DNA from: Ophthalmolycus amberensis | Lineage: Eukaryota > Chordata > Actinopteri > Perciformes > Zoarcidae | Assembly: GCA_024529925.1 (NCBI GenBank) | Contig: JAFEUB010001211.1 | Span: 1 to 64,000 of the forward strand | DNA length: 64,000 bases | Direction of reading: 5' to 3' | Shown: piece by piece, positions 11,301 to 21,740 of the stretch | Position numbering within the stretch: the first letter of the stretch is position 1 | Layout of the letters: each line of letters opens with the position of its first letter | Translations under genes and position numbers: made by a program | Notes under the pieces: generated by a model | Database searches by the model: none | What the model was told of the DNA's origin: nothing | What the model saw: the letters and a program-made list of their open reading frames with translations, nothing else

Positions 11301-14144
11301 ATCATGTTTGCTAACCACAAACAGCATTGTCAACATTTCTAAAAATGCCTCCCATTACCTTCACATTAAAATGTATTTCCTGTGCAGCGATATCTCTACT
11401 CCTTGTGAGTCACTACTCTGTAGAACTGTCCCAACAAACAGCTGAGCGAATCCTCTATTCATCCCACCACCACATACAGACGCTGCGGCGCTGCTACAGC
11501 CGCGTGAAGGAGCACGGCATCGGCAAAAGGAAGAGCAGCTACACCATAGAGCAGCTGGAGAAGGTGTTCGGCCAGGGAGGCTGGGACTCCCAGAGCTGTG
11601 CCCCGGTGCTGATCAACAGCAGCGGGCTGTATCAGGAGATGGAGTCTGACAGCAGCACCCTGGAAGACTTCTCCCAGGAGGACTGGTGCAACCAGGTGCT
11701 GGACTCGGCCTTCCAGGAGGGGGACATGGAGACTGGTGAGTGTGTTAGCAAGGAGTGGGCAGCTAGCAATGAAAGACACGGAAATATTGAGTTTAAGCTT
11801 GTGTGTGTGTGTGTGTGTTTTTCTCTCTAGAAGAAATCCAGGGGCCTAAAAACCGAGCTCTGCAGATTCAAATCGAGCTGTCAGAACAGATCCAGTAAGT
11901 GAACTATAACAAAGTGAACATGTCTGATACAAAGCTATGAGCTGTAAGTTGTGAATCATGTAAAACTCTGTAATGTGTCTGACATTCCTCTGGATGGGAT
12001 GTGTCCCAGTTAGTTCTCAGGTCAGGACCTGCTATCTCAAAGCTGGTTAGTTACAGACGAGGATGATTTGAGTCCATAAACATACAATAGAAGAAAGATA
12101 AACTCAGCTTAAAGATATTCATATATGAAATGAGTTGGATTTGAGTCATTTTCAGATCTGTCCCATGTGGAGTCACAGAAGCTATCTCCTGTCTCTAATG
12201 CATTATAATCTGCTCATAGCGCTCTATGATTATTGTTATAAGCACTCACACGTATTCATAATGCTTTATAACAATAATCTTAACACTCATACGGTCAAGT
12301 ATTATAATACTTCGTAATTGCTGGTCACTTACTACCATTACTACCTTATTATCATTCTCATAGTTGTAATACATTATAATCGATAGAGTTTTTTTCTAAA
12401 GCTTATGTTTGGGCCCTTTATTAGACATATATAACACATTTAGACTGGAGAGAGTGAGGGGACTCGAGCACCCCATCATGTATATCATGTATTCTAATCA
12501 CCGTTATAAAGCATTATAATGTCATACTTAGTTACTCTAAGTGGTCAGTTGCATTACATCTATGCAAGAACAACACTGAACACATTGTAAAAGTCATTCG
12601 TACTTGACTTAATAGAGCAAACCCAGTCACACCAGTCGGTCGACAGGCGCATGAGAGGAAACCTGTGGTGAGAATATGTTCTATACAATAACTTACAATC
12701 ACATTATACTGCTTCATAACAGTGATTATAATGTGCTGTGAAAAGATACTAATGTGATACAACTATGGGAATTCTATATCCTTGCAAAAATACATTGTCA
12801 GTAAGTGACCAACAATTATGAAATATTATGATACTTGACCTCATAATTTGTTATAAAATCCTTTATTATGTGTTGAGACTACTGTAATAAAGCATTATGA
12901 ATATGTACGAGTGCTTATTACTATACATATACAGTGCTATAAGCAGATCATAAGGCATTATAAGTAATGTATTGGGCCTCTAGAAGTCACCCCAGAGCTT
13001 TTTAAACCCTACTCATGAGGGCTTTCAGGAATCTCCACCTTCTGTTGTGGTGCATTTGTACTTTCACCGCTATTTACTGTGTCAAAGGCCGTTGAATAGT
13101 TCATAGAGGCTAACAAGGTGCTACTTATTTAGTCTGACTGCTCTCGGCTTCTTTATCACTTTTCACAAAGGTAATAGTGATTTATTGCTGCGTCATAATT
13201 CTGTATCCTGGGTTCTCTGCAGGAAAAGGGAGACGATGCAGACTGTGATGCGCATCCTGGAGTCGGTGCAGCTGAAATGGGAGCACTTCCAGACATGGAC
13301 GGAGTTTTCTCGGCTGCACCTGTCCAACAAGCTGGCCATCTTCGGCGTGGGCTACAACACGCGCTGGCGCGAGGACGTGCGGTACCACTATGCCGAAATC
13401 AGCTCGCAGGTGCCGCTGGGCAAGAGGCTCCGCGAGTATTTCAACCCAGAGAAGCCCGAGGGCCGCGTCGTCATGACCAGGGTCCAGAAGATGAACTGGA
13501 AGAACGTCTACTACAAGTTCCTGGACATCACCATCAGCGAGGCGCGCTGCCTGGAGCTGCACATGGAGGTGGACTGGATCCCTGTTTCCCAGTCCAGGGC
13601 GGCGAGCTGCGGCAAGAGCACATCCCACTACCTCCTTCCTGGGGACATCCCCAAGGCGTACGGACTATACGCCATCGGCTACGAGGCGGCGTCGCCGTTT
13701 CACGACGCCACTCACGCCTTTCCCTGGGGCGACGGCGAAGACCGCAGCTCGCCTCGGCGCGAGCCGGAGAACGGAGCGCAGAGTCAGGCCGACGTAGAAG
13801 GTCCGGAGAGGTGGGACAGGACTAGGGGTGAAGTCACTTACTGCTACCTGGGCATAGCGGAGGAGAGGACCATACAGCAGAGTCTCTTCCAGCACTTCCA
13901 GGGCTCCGGCAAACACTACGCCCACAGCGAACCCTCCGGCGTGACGCGTTTCCTGCAGGAGAACTGCCGCGGCGGCGTCGCCAATCAGAGCGGGGACGGG
14001 GCCGAGGACTCGTCGCAGCGTTTTGCCATTTACATCAAATTCATCGAGGTGGAGCTGGACTTCCTCTCGGCCGGCTCCCTGCTGGAGTGCCTGGAGACGG
14101 CCGTCGGCTGTCCCTTGAAATACAACAGCAAAGAAACGTCGTAG
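7945..14144 (+). CDS. msantd2: Myb/SANT-like DNA-binding domain-containing protein 2 (4 exons)
   Basis: Joined exons 7945-8376, 11480-11735, 11831-11894 and 13223-14144 give 1674 nt, or 557 aa plus a stop. That is close to the roughly 559 aa I remember for mammals. All introns are GT/AG and the phases are 0, 1 and 2. Residues about 77-165 form the Myb/SANT-like trihelix, including GMSWTPSETNALIAVWGNER, CRERMK and TLRRCYSRVKEHG. The N-terminus (1-76) is Ser/Pro-rich and disordered-looking. Residues 252-557 form the conserved MSANTD2 C-terminal region (VQLKWEHFQTWTEFSRLHLS, ISSQVPLGKRLREYF, YYKFLDITISEARCLELH, FLSAGSLLECLE). The start is the first in-frame ATG, in CAACATGGCGGCG, and matches the vertebrate MAA... 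beginning. It is likely nuclear and DNA-binding; its precise function is poorly known. In other vertebrates the neighbours are ESAM and ROBO3/4 (from memory). Confidence 0.95.
8857..8980 (+). repeat. Purine-rich minisatellite (AGGAGGACAGAGGATA-like)
   Basis: Imperfect head-to-tail copies of a 15-25 bp unit containing ATAGGAGGACAGAGGA. All purines fall on the + strand apart from the C and T of ACAG and ATA. About six to seven copies. Confidence 0.8.
9240..9418 (+). repeat. Dispersed fish repeat, 3' part
   Basis: Contains CTGAAGGCCACCGTAGTTCT, GGTTGCAACCTGCCAC and the end TAGATGCCACTAAAATTTAC ... CTTTAAATG. The phrase GAAGGCCACCGTAGTT recurs at about 59573. I recognise it as a very common interspersed repeat of percomorph fish, probably SINE-like or a short DNA element. 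The class is not certain. Confidence 0.6.
10913..11180 (+). repeat. Dispersed repeat, copy A
   Basis: From about 10950 to 11130 it is almost identical to 38400-38588. Shared text includes CTTTATGGTCTGTTTGACTC, ATGGACCATAATGTACTAAA and GAGAGAAGTAGAGTCATTTT. This copy continues with CCAGAGGAGTCGCCCCCTGG and AGAGAATGCAGCTTTAA, a phrase I associate with 3' ends of percomorph interspersed repeats. It sits about 300 bp upstream of msantd2 exon 2. Confidence 0.75.
11480..11735 (+). CDS. msantd2: msantd2 coding exon 2
   Basis: 256 nt between acceptor catacag and donor ACTG|gtgagt, entered in phase 0 and left in phase 1. It encodes TLRRCYSRVKEHGIGKRKSS, completing the SANT-like domain, then YTIEQLEKVFGQGGWDSQ and an acidic serine-rich stretch (EMESDSSTLEDFSQEDW) as in mammals. 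Residues 145-229. Confidence 0.93.
11736..11830 (+). promoter_or_regulatory. msantd2: msantd2 intron 2: 95-nt intron with (TG)9T5 acceptor
   Basis: This very short intron ends with (TG)9 at 11800-11817, then five T and CTCTCTAG. (TG)mTn next to a 3' splice site is the configuration known from human CFTR, where UG-binding TDP-43 and tract length set exon inclusion. That a similar control acts here is inference. Confidence 0.6.
11831..11894 (+). CDS. msantd2: msantd2 coding exon 3 (64-nt small exon)
   Basis: 64 nt between ctctctag and CCA|gtaagt, phase 1 in and phase 2 out. It encodes EEIQGPKNRALQIQIELSEQ plus I and the split Q, the least conserved linker of the protein (about residues 230-251). 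The length is not a multiple of three. Skipping it would shift the frame and meet a TGA about nine codons into exon 4. Confidence 0.85.
11895..13222 (+). other. msantd2: msantd2 intron 3
   Basis: A 1.3-kb intron from gtaagt to ttctctgcag. Most of it is filled by a foldback element at about 12196-12966. No other feature was seen. Confidence 0.85.
12196..12966. mobile_element. AT-rich foldback element (MITE)
   Basis: The left arm (about 12196-12342: GCATTATAATCTGCTCATAG, TATTCATAATGCTTTATAAC, GGTCACTTACT) recurs reverse-complemented at about 12783-12966. Inner segments at about 12494-12540 and 12685-12735 pair as well. The whole 770 bp is thus one imperfect palindrome centred near 12.6 kb. It has no ORF. 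This is the architecture of non-autonomous foldback DNA transposons. Target duplication not resolved. Confidence 0.7.
13223..14144 (+). CDS. msantd2: msantd2 coding exon 4 (terminal)
   Basis: 922 nt from ctgcag|G to TAG at 14142-14144. It encodes residues 252-557, the long conserved C-terminal region (starting KRETMQTVMRILESVQLKWE). The segment about 13690-13820 (ASPFHDATHAFPWGD..., acidic/Arg-rich) is the fish-variable insert between two conserved blocks. The exon is strongly GC-rich, which creates long open frames on the other strand that I take as shadows. Confidence 0.95.
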
Positions 14145-14924
14145 CAACACTCTGCGTTTCGCTCGTTGTATCGACTAAAGATACGATTAGCAAAGCATTC
14201 CAGCCAGCGAGGCAACATGGAAGGTGATTCTGTCTGTTTCCACGCATGGATGTGTGCAGGAGTCTTTTGCAGCCTATTGAACTGATTTCTCATCAGACCC
14301 TCATTAAGTCTAAAGAGTGACGATAAAGCGGATTTATTGTGCAGAGATGCGGGAACGCTAACTTAAGTATTAGAGAGCTGCAACATCCAAGAAGGATGTA
14401 CTTATTATTTAAGGCTTAAGTGCTCTACAAAGGTTTCTGCTGCTCGTTTAGTGTAGATAAGTATTGCCTCATCAGGGATCGTGGGGTTGGCTAGGTGACT
14501 ACTGCAGCATGCATCCGTCTACCTCAGTAGGATGTAGCGAACAAGGCAGCGAGGGGACCACGGTCTGCCTTTACTGTGACTGTTGAGCTGCGGACCTGAA
14601 CTCAGAAAAGCATGGAAGAGTAGCGTGCTGGTTTATGCCTTATGTTTTTGCACGTGTTACCGGGCTGCAGCTGGGGATGCTTCCATGCAGATCGGGTGGT
14701 GTCGACCAATGCGGATACCTGGGAACGCTGGGTGCACTAACACAACTGCCGGTTGGGCGTGGTTTCCTCTCCATTTCAATTCAGCACAGTAAACCACACG
14801 TGCCGCCTGATGCCGACCTGTCACAGCGGCTCTGTGCAGCCGGTAAATATAAGGCCACGTGTGCCGACGGCGCTGTAAATAATGCAGAGTATTGGAAACC
14901 TTTCTCACGCTGCTTATCATTCAT

Positions 14925-15640
14925 TATCTGTAGAGATGTTCTGATACCTGAACTTGCGTATCAACCAATACAGAGTATCGATCCGAGACCAGTGCTTTGC
15001 AAAGAAAAAGATGCATATATGATTATGTTTCACGGATGTGATATGATGCTCATTGATGTATGGCTGGCTCACGTTAATCCTTTTCTATAACATGAACAAA
15101 TACATACCGAGAAGGAAAGACACTGTACTGAAAAACCATTTCAATAAATACATCTAGAAATAAATAACAATTCTTTAAATAAATTGTTAAAGTGCAGCCG
15201 CGATAATAGTAGGGTTACAGTAGTAAAATGTTTTTGTCATGATGGTTGGTATGATAACGTGACACCTGACCGGTGCACAGGCTCCCGTACCGGCCGATAC
15301 CCCCCCACATGTTCAGCTGTATCGGAGGAGTTTTCTGATACTGGGCTCTGTGAAGATTCAATGAAACTTCATCACAGCACACTGTACCAGCTGCTGCTGT
15401 GTGCTCGGCCTCCTCACTGTCTTTGTTGCGTGGTCTTTCATAGCGCTCGTGCACATTCACATGCCTGACTAGCTCGGTGGTATTCAGAGTGAGATATTCT
15501 GGAACAGGGCATAATTCATTTACTCCTTGTGTTGTTTGTGCCATGGTATCAGCTAGAGGAGAGAACTCCCTGATGTTAAGCCGATGTGTGTTAGACGTGT
15601 GAATCTCACTCACAATTACATTTTCATTCACCGGTCAGCG
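14925..15640. mobile_element. Possible hAT-like remnant in the 3' UTR
   Basis: Contains TAGAGATGTTCTGATACC and GAGTATCGATCCGAGACCAG, then further on TGTATCGGAGGAGTTTTCTG and TGAAACTTCATCACAGCACA. These resemble the subterminal regions of Ac-like hAT elements of fish. A minus-strand open frame (15215-15631) has no recognisable transposase motif. Both ends are unresolved. Confidence 0.3.
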
Positions 15641-16781
15641 ACTCGCTGGATTGGATGCATCGCATCCTCAACATGCAGAGCTACTGCTCATGGCTCCTTC
15701 TTCATCAGTTAATACAAGCAGTCAGATAAACCTGAACTCGCTTTTTATTTAGAAAGTGCTTTCAAAAGATCTGACTCCAACAGTCAAATGAAAAACCAGC
15801 ATCTGTGTGAGCCACCTCAGTACAGAAAGATGACGAAGCATAAATTCCTATGCAGGCTGTTCCAGGTGTGCTGTGATCTACAGACTTCACATAGCAGCTC
15901 TAGGACGGCACTGAATGCCTCTGAGGTTTCACACCGCGTGAATTAGCCTCGCGGCGAGCGATGCTTTCCTTACTCGTTGCTCTTATTTGACTTGGTGAAC
16001 AGAACGACACCATGTTTGAACTGCAGCCTGCAAGCACATTTTTAAAAGCCCAACATTGTTGAAACAGAACAGCTAATGATCGTAACAAGTGTGTGAACAC
16101 CGTCTCTGTGCAAAGCTCTGCCCTCGGTGAAATGCCTGCGGAGGGACAGAGAGAGAAAGTAGTGCGGCAGGACAGACTCACACTGAGCTGAAAGGAAACC
16201 AAACTCCGACAATGTTCCGTCACGGCATCGTCCGCATCACCATGCGTCTTAGAATGGACCAGTGTCCACCGCTCTGTGATACGTATTGGTGGGCAGATCT
16301 TTGGAGCATCTCGAGCTGCAGCGCTGGGGTTGTGGATATCAGGAGACCAACACACTCCTCTCATGGGTGTACACCGGGCCTGGAGCACTGAGCTACTTCT
16401 AGTCAGGTTCAGACATTGATCTGCAGGGGTGAACTCATCCTCGACCTGTAACTCAACTTGATGATATATGATTCCTGAGGTTATGTGCAATGTGCCAGGA
16501 GAGGACTAGTGGAGAGAAGAATCAGAAAAGGGAGAAGTCCATATTGAATCTATGTATATGAAATCTACCTTAAATATCTATAATGTATATATAATATATA
16601 TATATTTAAAAATATCGATGTTCTTGAGCATTCCGGCTTTTGCAAACTTGCAATGTTTATTTGTTTGGGTAAACAGTATATGAAGATGAATATGATATTT
16701 TCTATTTTATTGGTTGACACCACGTCTTGTATGCGATTGTTTTGAAGTCACCGTCTTGTATGTTTACATGTTTGAAAAAAC

Positions 16782-16787
16782 AATAAA
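16782..16787 (+). terminator. msantd2: Poly(A) signal AATAAA
   Basis: AACAATAAATGAAGC, followed by a G/T-rich element 20-45 nt downstream. Best candidate for the distal 3' end of msantd2. Confidence 0.5.
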
Positions 16788-18655
16788 TGAAGCGCTCACT
16801 GTCATGTGACACACGGTGAGAACGGGCTGCTGAGTGTTTGAGCTCACATTAGGATCTGATGCATGTACAGCTGCATCATGCTGTCCTCGATCATGGAATA
16901 TTCTGTGTTCAGATGGACACCTGTAGTGCTGCAGTACAAACGTCCAGGTTCACCGAGGTGACACACTGAAGACGGCTGATGTTTCACAAACATCTGTAGA
17001 ATCATCGTTTTATTTATGTTAAGATTACAAATGTCCGAGGGCGTATGTGGGCCATTTGGTAAAGAAAATAAGAATAATATGGAGCCGGGTGATATTATGG
17101 GAAAAAACTCTGAATTGTAAATTGTAAAAATTGTAAATTTACGAGAGAGAAAAACGTTGATGTTCTCAAAGATTAAAGTGGCAAATTTAAGACAGAAAAC
17201 TCCCAATTTGCAAAATGACATATTGATTACCTCAACTCAGATGTGGACTTTTCATAAGGATGGCAACCTTCTTGTATGGAATCACGATGTCCTGATTATG
17301 GGAGGAAAACCTTGTGGACAGAATAAAATTATATTTTTACATGTTGTCGTAATTAAACATAATGGAAAACCTAATGTCGATACGGCACACTGATAAACAA
17401 GAGAATAAAAGAATGGCGCCTCATGTGAGAGGTTGGTGACCCCTGATGCAGAGCATCGATCCCTGTGTGATTACAGATGTCAGAGGATGAAGCTGAGGAC
17501 TGTAACTCACACATGTCACCAGGAGATGGACACAGAGAGCTGTTGCTGAAAATCCCCACACGGCCGAGTGGAACTGACTTCCATTCCTTCACCGTGGAGT
17601 AAAGAGATGGCTTTGAAAGGCTTTAATACCTGATGAAGAAGAAAGCAGGGGGACCGATGCGGAGAGCTGACTAATAACTCAAAGGGTCCTCTGGGTGACG
17701 GGGGGGGGGGGTCATCAAGACTTCAACAAACATGTGCCATTAGAGCCAGGGAAGGGAATGAACGCACCACGTAGCTGTCACACAGTTTATGCAAATAGAA
17801 AACATGCATGCTGCTCTCTGACTCAGTCAGTTAATAATTAATGTTACATTATATTTACACTGTAGGTCCAACATATTTCTGAGACAATGATCGAAATGAC
17901 ACATAACGTGAATAGATATTCCATAATAACTTGTTGTGTATTTGATGTGTAATAACTTGAACAGAATATACATTTGAATAATCTACTTTACTGTTTTGTC
18001 ATCAAAGCATGATGGATGAAACTCATGCTGTTTGTGAGCTGCAGAGAGTAATGTAGAGGTGAACTCCTCTGAAACATGGAAACATGAAGTGATCAGTGTC
18101 CTCTGCTGCAGCCTGTGTCTCTGTCCAGAAGGAGGACAGGACTCTGATCAGTGAGCATGTCTCTGCTCTATAAACCACTTCATCCTCTACTCCAGTGTCC
18201 TCCGACTGTATATTTCACCCAAACTATTTCCCAAATTGTTCTTGTTTATGTTGAGAGAAGCCAACCGTTTAGAGTCTAAATGCTCAGGTGGAGCGATGGA
18301 GTGACACATAAACTACTCGTTTCTGTAGGCTGGTCCAGCCGCACGGCAGAAGAGCTTGTGTTGAATTAGCAAACATGAGCAGTAGGAGGACACTGCACAT
18401 CAGCACCCCTGCCTCTCTGCAGCTGTCACTGTCAGGAATAGCAAGAGCAAACACTGTTCACTGCATGGTGGCGGGTTTCTAGTGTTGCACTTGAGACCTT
18501 GGTAATATCTTCTTTGTGTGAATGCAGTGCTGTCCCTCAGGATTCCCTGTGTGTATAATAAAAGTGGAGCTCCAAAGGTGCAAGATAGGTTGACTATATG
18601 CACTGCGGGCTGCAGACTCTTAGAAAATACCTTTACTGTTGAATGTTAAATGCTC

Positions 18656-18850
18656 AGAGCTGCAACTATTGGTCGACTTGTCGATTAGTTGACTGATAGA
18701 AAAATAATGGCCAGTTATTATGATGATAGGTTCATCATTTAAGTCACTTTTCATGGAAAATGGCAGAAAATGCGTTTTTTTAGCCTTTTGGGACCAAACA
18801 ACACTTGTAAAGACATCACATTAGACTGATGGACATATTTCACTATTAAA
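18656..18850 (+). mobile_element. Foldback MITE fragment (GAGCTGCAACTATTGG end)
   Basis: Begins GAGCTGCAACTATTGGTCGA, then TCGATTAGTTGACTGATAG and later TTTGGGACCAAACAACACTTG. This is the layout of the abundant percomorph MITE with GGGCTGCAAC termini and ATTAATCGATTA-type sequence. A compact two-ended copy is at 41198-41375 and a lone end at about 23415-23475. Confidence 0.6.
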
Positions 18851-18920
18851 TCAGATTAATGTGGTGAATGTAATCGTGAGTTGCTTTGCAAAGTTCATAA
18901 TGAATGTTAATGCTCACTGA

Positions 18921-18925
<5 letters not shown>

Positions 18926-18954
<29 letters not shown>
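18926..18954. repeat. (TA)n microsatellite
   Basis: About 14 uninterrupted TA steps, followed by degenerate GTATATATAGATATA. Confidence 0.95.
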
Positions 18955-18963
<9 letters not shown>

Positions 18964-19861
18964 GATATAGTGTATACAGCTATTTTAACATCATGATCAC
19001 ATGTGGATGTGACATGTTATTGAATGCGCTTAATTTCTTTTCAATCTATTTGTTATGATGATGACAGGGATGGCAACAGTAATAATCATTTATAATTAGT
19101 ATTTTTTTCTTTTATTGGGGGTTGGGCATTGGTAGGACAATATGGACTTTGGTATAGTTGCAGAAATCAAGATGATGGTGAAATAGTTTGTGTATTGCTG
19201 CACTTTTTTGTTAAAAATTCTCCCTTTTTTTGAGAACAACCCCATGAGATTAGAAAAGACAAAAATGATCTTCATATGAGATGGAGGGGTTTCTATTGGC
19301 TCTCAACCACTAGGTGCTAACAGTGCAGACCACGGTAACAGTGCTGACTGAGCTAACAGTGTTTACCTGAGGGTGGGTCCTTTATGGGCTATAAGTGCCC
19401 TATGAGAGCCTTGAGCATGCCGGCCCGGTTATTTAAACAAAGCTCAGAGAAGCTCAGATAACAACACACACACAGAGGGAGGGTGACTCCACCATATCTT
19501 TACATATAATAGCTGATTGATGCACATTGATGCACTGAATATCATAAAGAATAATTACCAAGCCATGGCCTCTAGGTGTCAGGTTTGCTCATCATTGGAC
19601 CAGACTATCTGTTTGGATTAACAGTGTGGTCCAGAATCCAGTGCTGCTCAAATGATTTGTTCAGCAAAGTAAAAGCAGGCCTGTTGTGACAGTCTTCCCC
19701 TGAATGCTGTGGATTCCAGCTGGAGGCCCAGATGCAATTTACAGCAACACAACAAAATCTCATCCCCATAAGGCTTGGACCCTGCTTCTTTGGATTGAAT
19801 CACAGCAATAACCCTTGTTCACCTCATAATTGAGCAGTCGTCCTGCATTAGCCTCACTCTT

Positions 19862-19875
19862 GTTGCTGAGGCAAC
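19862..19875. promoter_or_regulatory. RFX X-box-like palindrome
   Basis: GTTGCTGAGGCAAC fits the RFX-factor X-box consensus (GTNRCC, spacer, RGYAAC) except for one T. It lies 1.8 kb upstream of the second gene's first exon. Functional use is speculative. Confidence 0.3.
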
Positions 19876-20746
19876 AGGGCAACCTTAGAAGATGAAATAA
19901 AGGGGTCTGACCACTGCGGAGAGCACAGGTCAGTCCATATTTTTACATCGGGGGGTGAGCTGCACCTTGGGAATTCACGGCAAGCTGAGTCCAGTCTGTT
20001 TCTCTGCTTTCAGACCCACACCTCTTCACACATGATAGAGCAGGAGCTGAAGATCTTCAAGGGGAGGCTGGGGAAAAGGATGGAGCTTTAGTTGTGTGGG
20101 TTTGGAAAATAGGCTTATTGTCGAAAAAGCTTGAGCCAGGGTATTTGAAATTGGCGAATAGCACACGCATGCCTATTTGATGAAACACCGTTTGGGCCCC
20201 TTTTTCTTTTTTAGAGAAACATTCAAGTCTGCGGTGAGACATTTGAAGTATGACGTTTTTTTATAGAAATTTAGGAAATTATTTAATAATCTGTATTTGT
20301 ATTTCACAATGAAATGACATTTGGATAATTTGTTTAAATTATGTTTTAGAGTGTTTTTACATTGATTTTATGTTAATGTTTTTAAGGAACATTGGGGAAA
20401 GATATACGACTCGTTTCCAACCACGTCATCATATTTATAATTTCTACATATTGCATCACATGTTTGGAGCTTTAACATTATTGTCAAATTCAGAATTATA
20501 TCCAAAATTGCACATGAAAAATAGCCTTTGCACCTGCACTCAACGAACCACAGGACAGGTGCTAATGCATCAAGCTGGAATATATAGACGGCAAAATAAC
20601 AGATGTTTGTCAGCTCATCTTTTCAAAATAAGAGCAGACTCGCAAAGCTTTCAATAAAACCGTGTAAGTAAATAGAGAGTTTTATTTCGAAGCTCACAAG
20701 AGGAAGTAAGCCTTTAAATTATGTAAATTGATACAAGGTGCAAGGT

Positions 20747-21264
20747 TCCTCTATCTCTCTCTCGCTCCCTCCCTCTTTTCCTCCCTCTCTCTCTTTCCGT
20801 CCCTCTCTCTCTCTCTCTCTCTCGCTCCCTCTTTCTCCCTCTCTCTCTTTCCGTCCCTCTCTCTCTCTCTCTCGCTCCCTCTCTCTCTCGCTCCCTCTTT
20901 CTCCCTCTCTCTCGCTCTCTCTCCCTCCCTCTCCCTCCCTCTCCCTCTCTCTCTCGCTCTCTCTCTCTCTCGCTCCCTCTTTCTCCCTCTCTCTCGCTCT
21001 CTCTCCCTCCCTCTCTCTCCCTCCCTCTCCCTCCCTCTCTCTCTCTCTCTCTTTCCCTCCCCCCCTCTCTCTCTCTCTCTCTCTCTCGCTCCCTCTCTCT
21101 CTCGCTCCCTCTTTCTCCCTCTCTCTCGCTCTCTCTCCCTCCCTCTCCCTCCCTCTCCCTCTCTCTCTCGCTCCCTCTCTCTCTCGCTCCCTCTTTCTCC
21201 CTCTCTCTCGCTCTCTCTCCCTCCCTCTCTCTCCCTCCCTCTCTCTCTCTCTCTCTCTTTCCCT

Positions 21265-21296
<32 letters not shown>

Positions 21297-21323
21297 CCCC
21301 TCTCTCTCACTCTCTTTCTCTCT
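20747..21323 (+). repeat. 577-bp polypyrimidine tract (CTCTCTCGCTCCCTC)n
   Basis: Almost uninterrupted C/T on the + strand. Blocks such as CTCTCTCGCTCCCTCTTTCT and TCTCTCTCCCTCCCTCTCCC recur several times, with scattered G only in CTCGCT and CCGTCC. Several kilobase-scale apparent open frames on both strands are by-products of the low complexity. The tract ends about 350 bp upstream of the start codon of the next gene and may lie in or next to its promoter. Confidence 0.95.
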
Positions 21324-21673
21324 GAATGACAAAAGGCGACAACTTACGGAGTTGTAGCTACTCGCTGCCGTCTCGAGACGGAGGGAAGTGCGGATGCAGC
21401 CGAGCGTTGAGCGGAGGAGGACAAGTGCCGCGCAATACCTTTGGTGTCGGAGGCGGTGACACGATTTACACTTATCACCACCTCACCGCAAAGTCAGCGA
21501 AGAGGGGTTCCTGCGGCTCCCCACATTTCCTCACCCCGGAGGAGTGGTCCCCCTCACTTTCCCCGGCCAACGTCTCTGCGGGAAGCCACTTGGCAGCCTT
21601 GGAGGAGCTTTGCCCGACGCGACACAGAGCTCACGTATAGAGCCGGGCGAAGGACGTGAACGCCGCGTACACC
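21324..21673 (+). promoter_or_regulatory. Promoter / 5' UTR of the second gene
   Basis: CpG density rises abruptly (GCTGCCGTCTCGAGACGGAG, GCCGGGCGAAGGACGTGAAC), in contrast with the surrounding AT-rich DNA, as expected for a first exon. No TATA box is visible. The transcription start probably lies here, downstream of the polypyrimidine block. Confidence 0.45.
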
Positions 21674-21740
21674 ATGGAGATTGGCAGTACTTCGAGGAAA
21701 CTTCCTCTGCTCTCGTTCACCTTGCTGTGGGGGCTCTCAG
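21674..21740 (+). CDS. First coding exon (signal peptide) of an unidentified gene
   Basis: The ATG in the good Kozak context CACCATGG opens 22 codons: MEIGSTSRKLPLLSFTLLWG, L, S. This is an n-region with R and K followed by a hydrophobic core, which looks like a secretory signal peptide. It ends at the donor CTCAG|gtcagt in phase 1, the usual phase for signal-peptide exons of extracellular proteins. In other vertebrates the Ig adhesion molecule ESAM lies beside MSANTD2 (from memory), so esam is one candidate, but the putative second exon does not look like an Ig-domain start. I do not assign a symbol. The rest of the gene would lie in or beyond the window. Confidence 0.6.

Larger units (their letters stand above)
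8377..11479 (+). other. msantd2: msantd2 intron 1 with repeats
   Basis: A 3.1-kb intron running from gtaaat to cacatacag. It contains a GGAGGACAG minisatellite (8857-8980), a dispersed-repeat 3' end (9240-9418), an imperfect local duplication (8790-8860 against 9410-9475) and a second dispersed repeat just before exon 2 (10913-11180). No further coding exon is seen. Confidence 0.8.
14145..16805 (+). other. msantd2: msantd2 3' UTR (probable)
   Basis: No further gene is seen before 16.8 kb. Candidate poly(A) signals AATAAA lie at 15143, 15159 and 16782. The last is followed about 20 nt later by a GT-rich stretch (GTCATGTGACACACGGTG, then GAGTGTTTGAG). A long 3' UTR fits a conserved regulatory gene, but the true end needs transcript data. 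Confidence 0.5.
16806..20746. other. Intergenic region
   Basis: No gene seen. It contains a G13 run near 17700, one end of a foldback MITE at 18656, a (TA)n tract at 18926-18954, and an RFX-like X-box at 19862. Confidence 0.5.

Noticed and set aside
13182..14293. Antisense and +1 open frames across msantd2 exon 4
   Set aside because: Shadows caused by the high GC content of a conserved coding exon.
15143..15164. Proximal AATAAA pair as the msantd2 3' end
   Set aside because: Possible, but it lies in transposon-like AT-rich sequence without a good downstream G/U element. Kept only as an alternative.
20714..21357. Long Ser/Leu/Pro and Arg/Glu open frames on both strands
   Set aside because: They are by-products of the polypyrimidine tract, with no complex sequence, splice sites or conserved motif.
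21674..21740. Naming this exon esam
   Set aside because: Only remembered synteny supports it. The signal peptide is not family-specific and the next exon candidate does not resemble an Ig domain.
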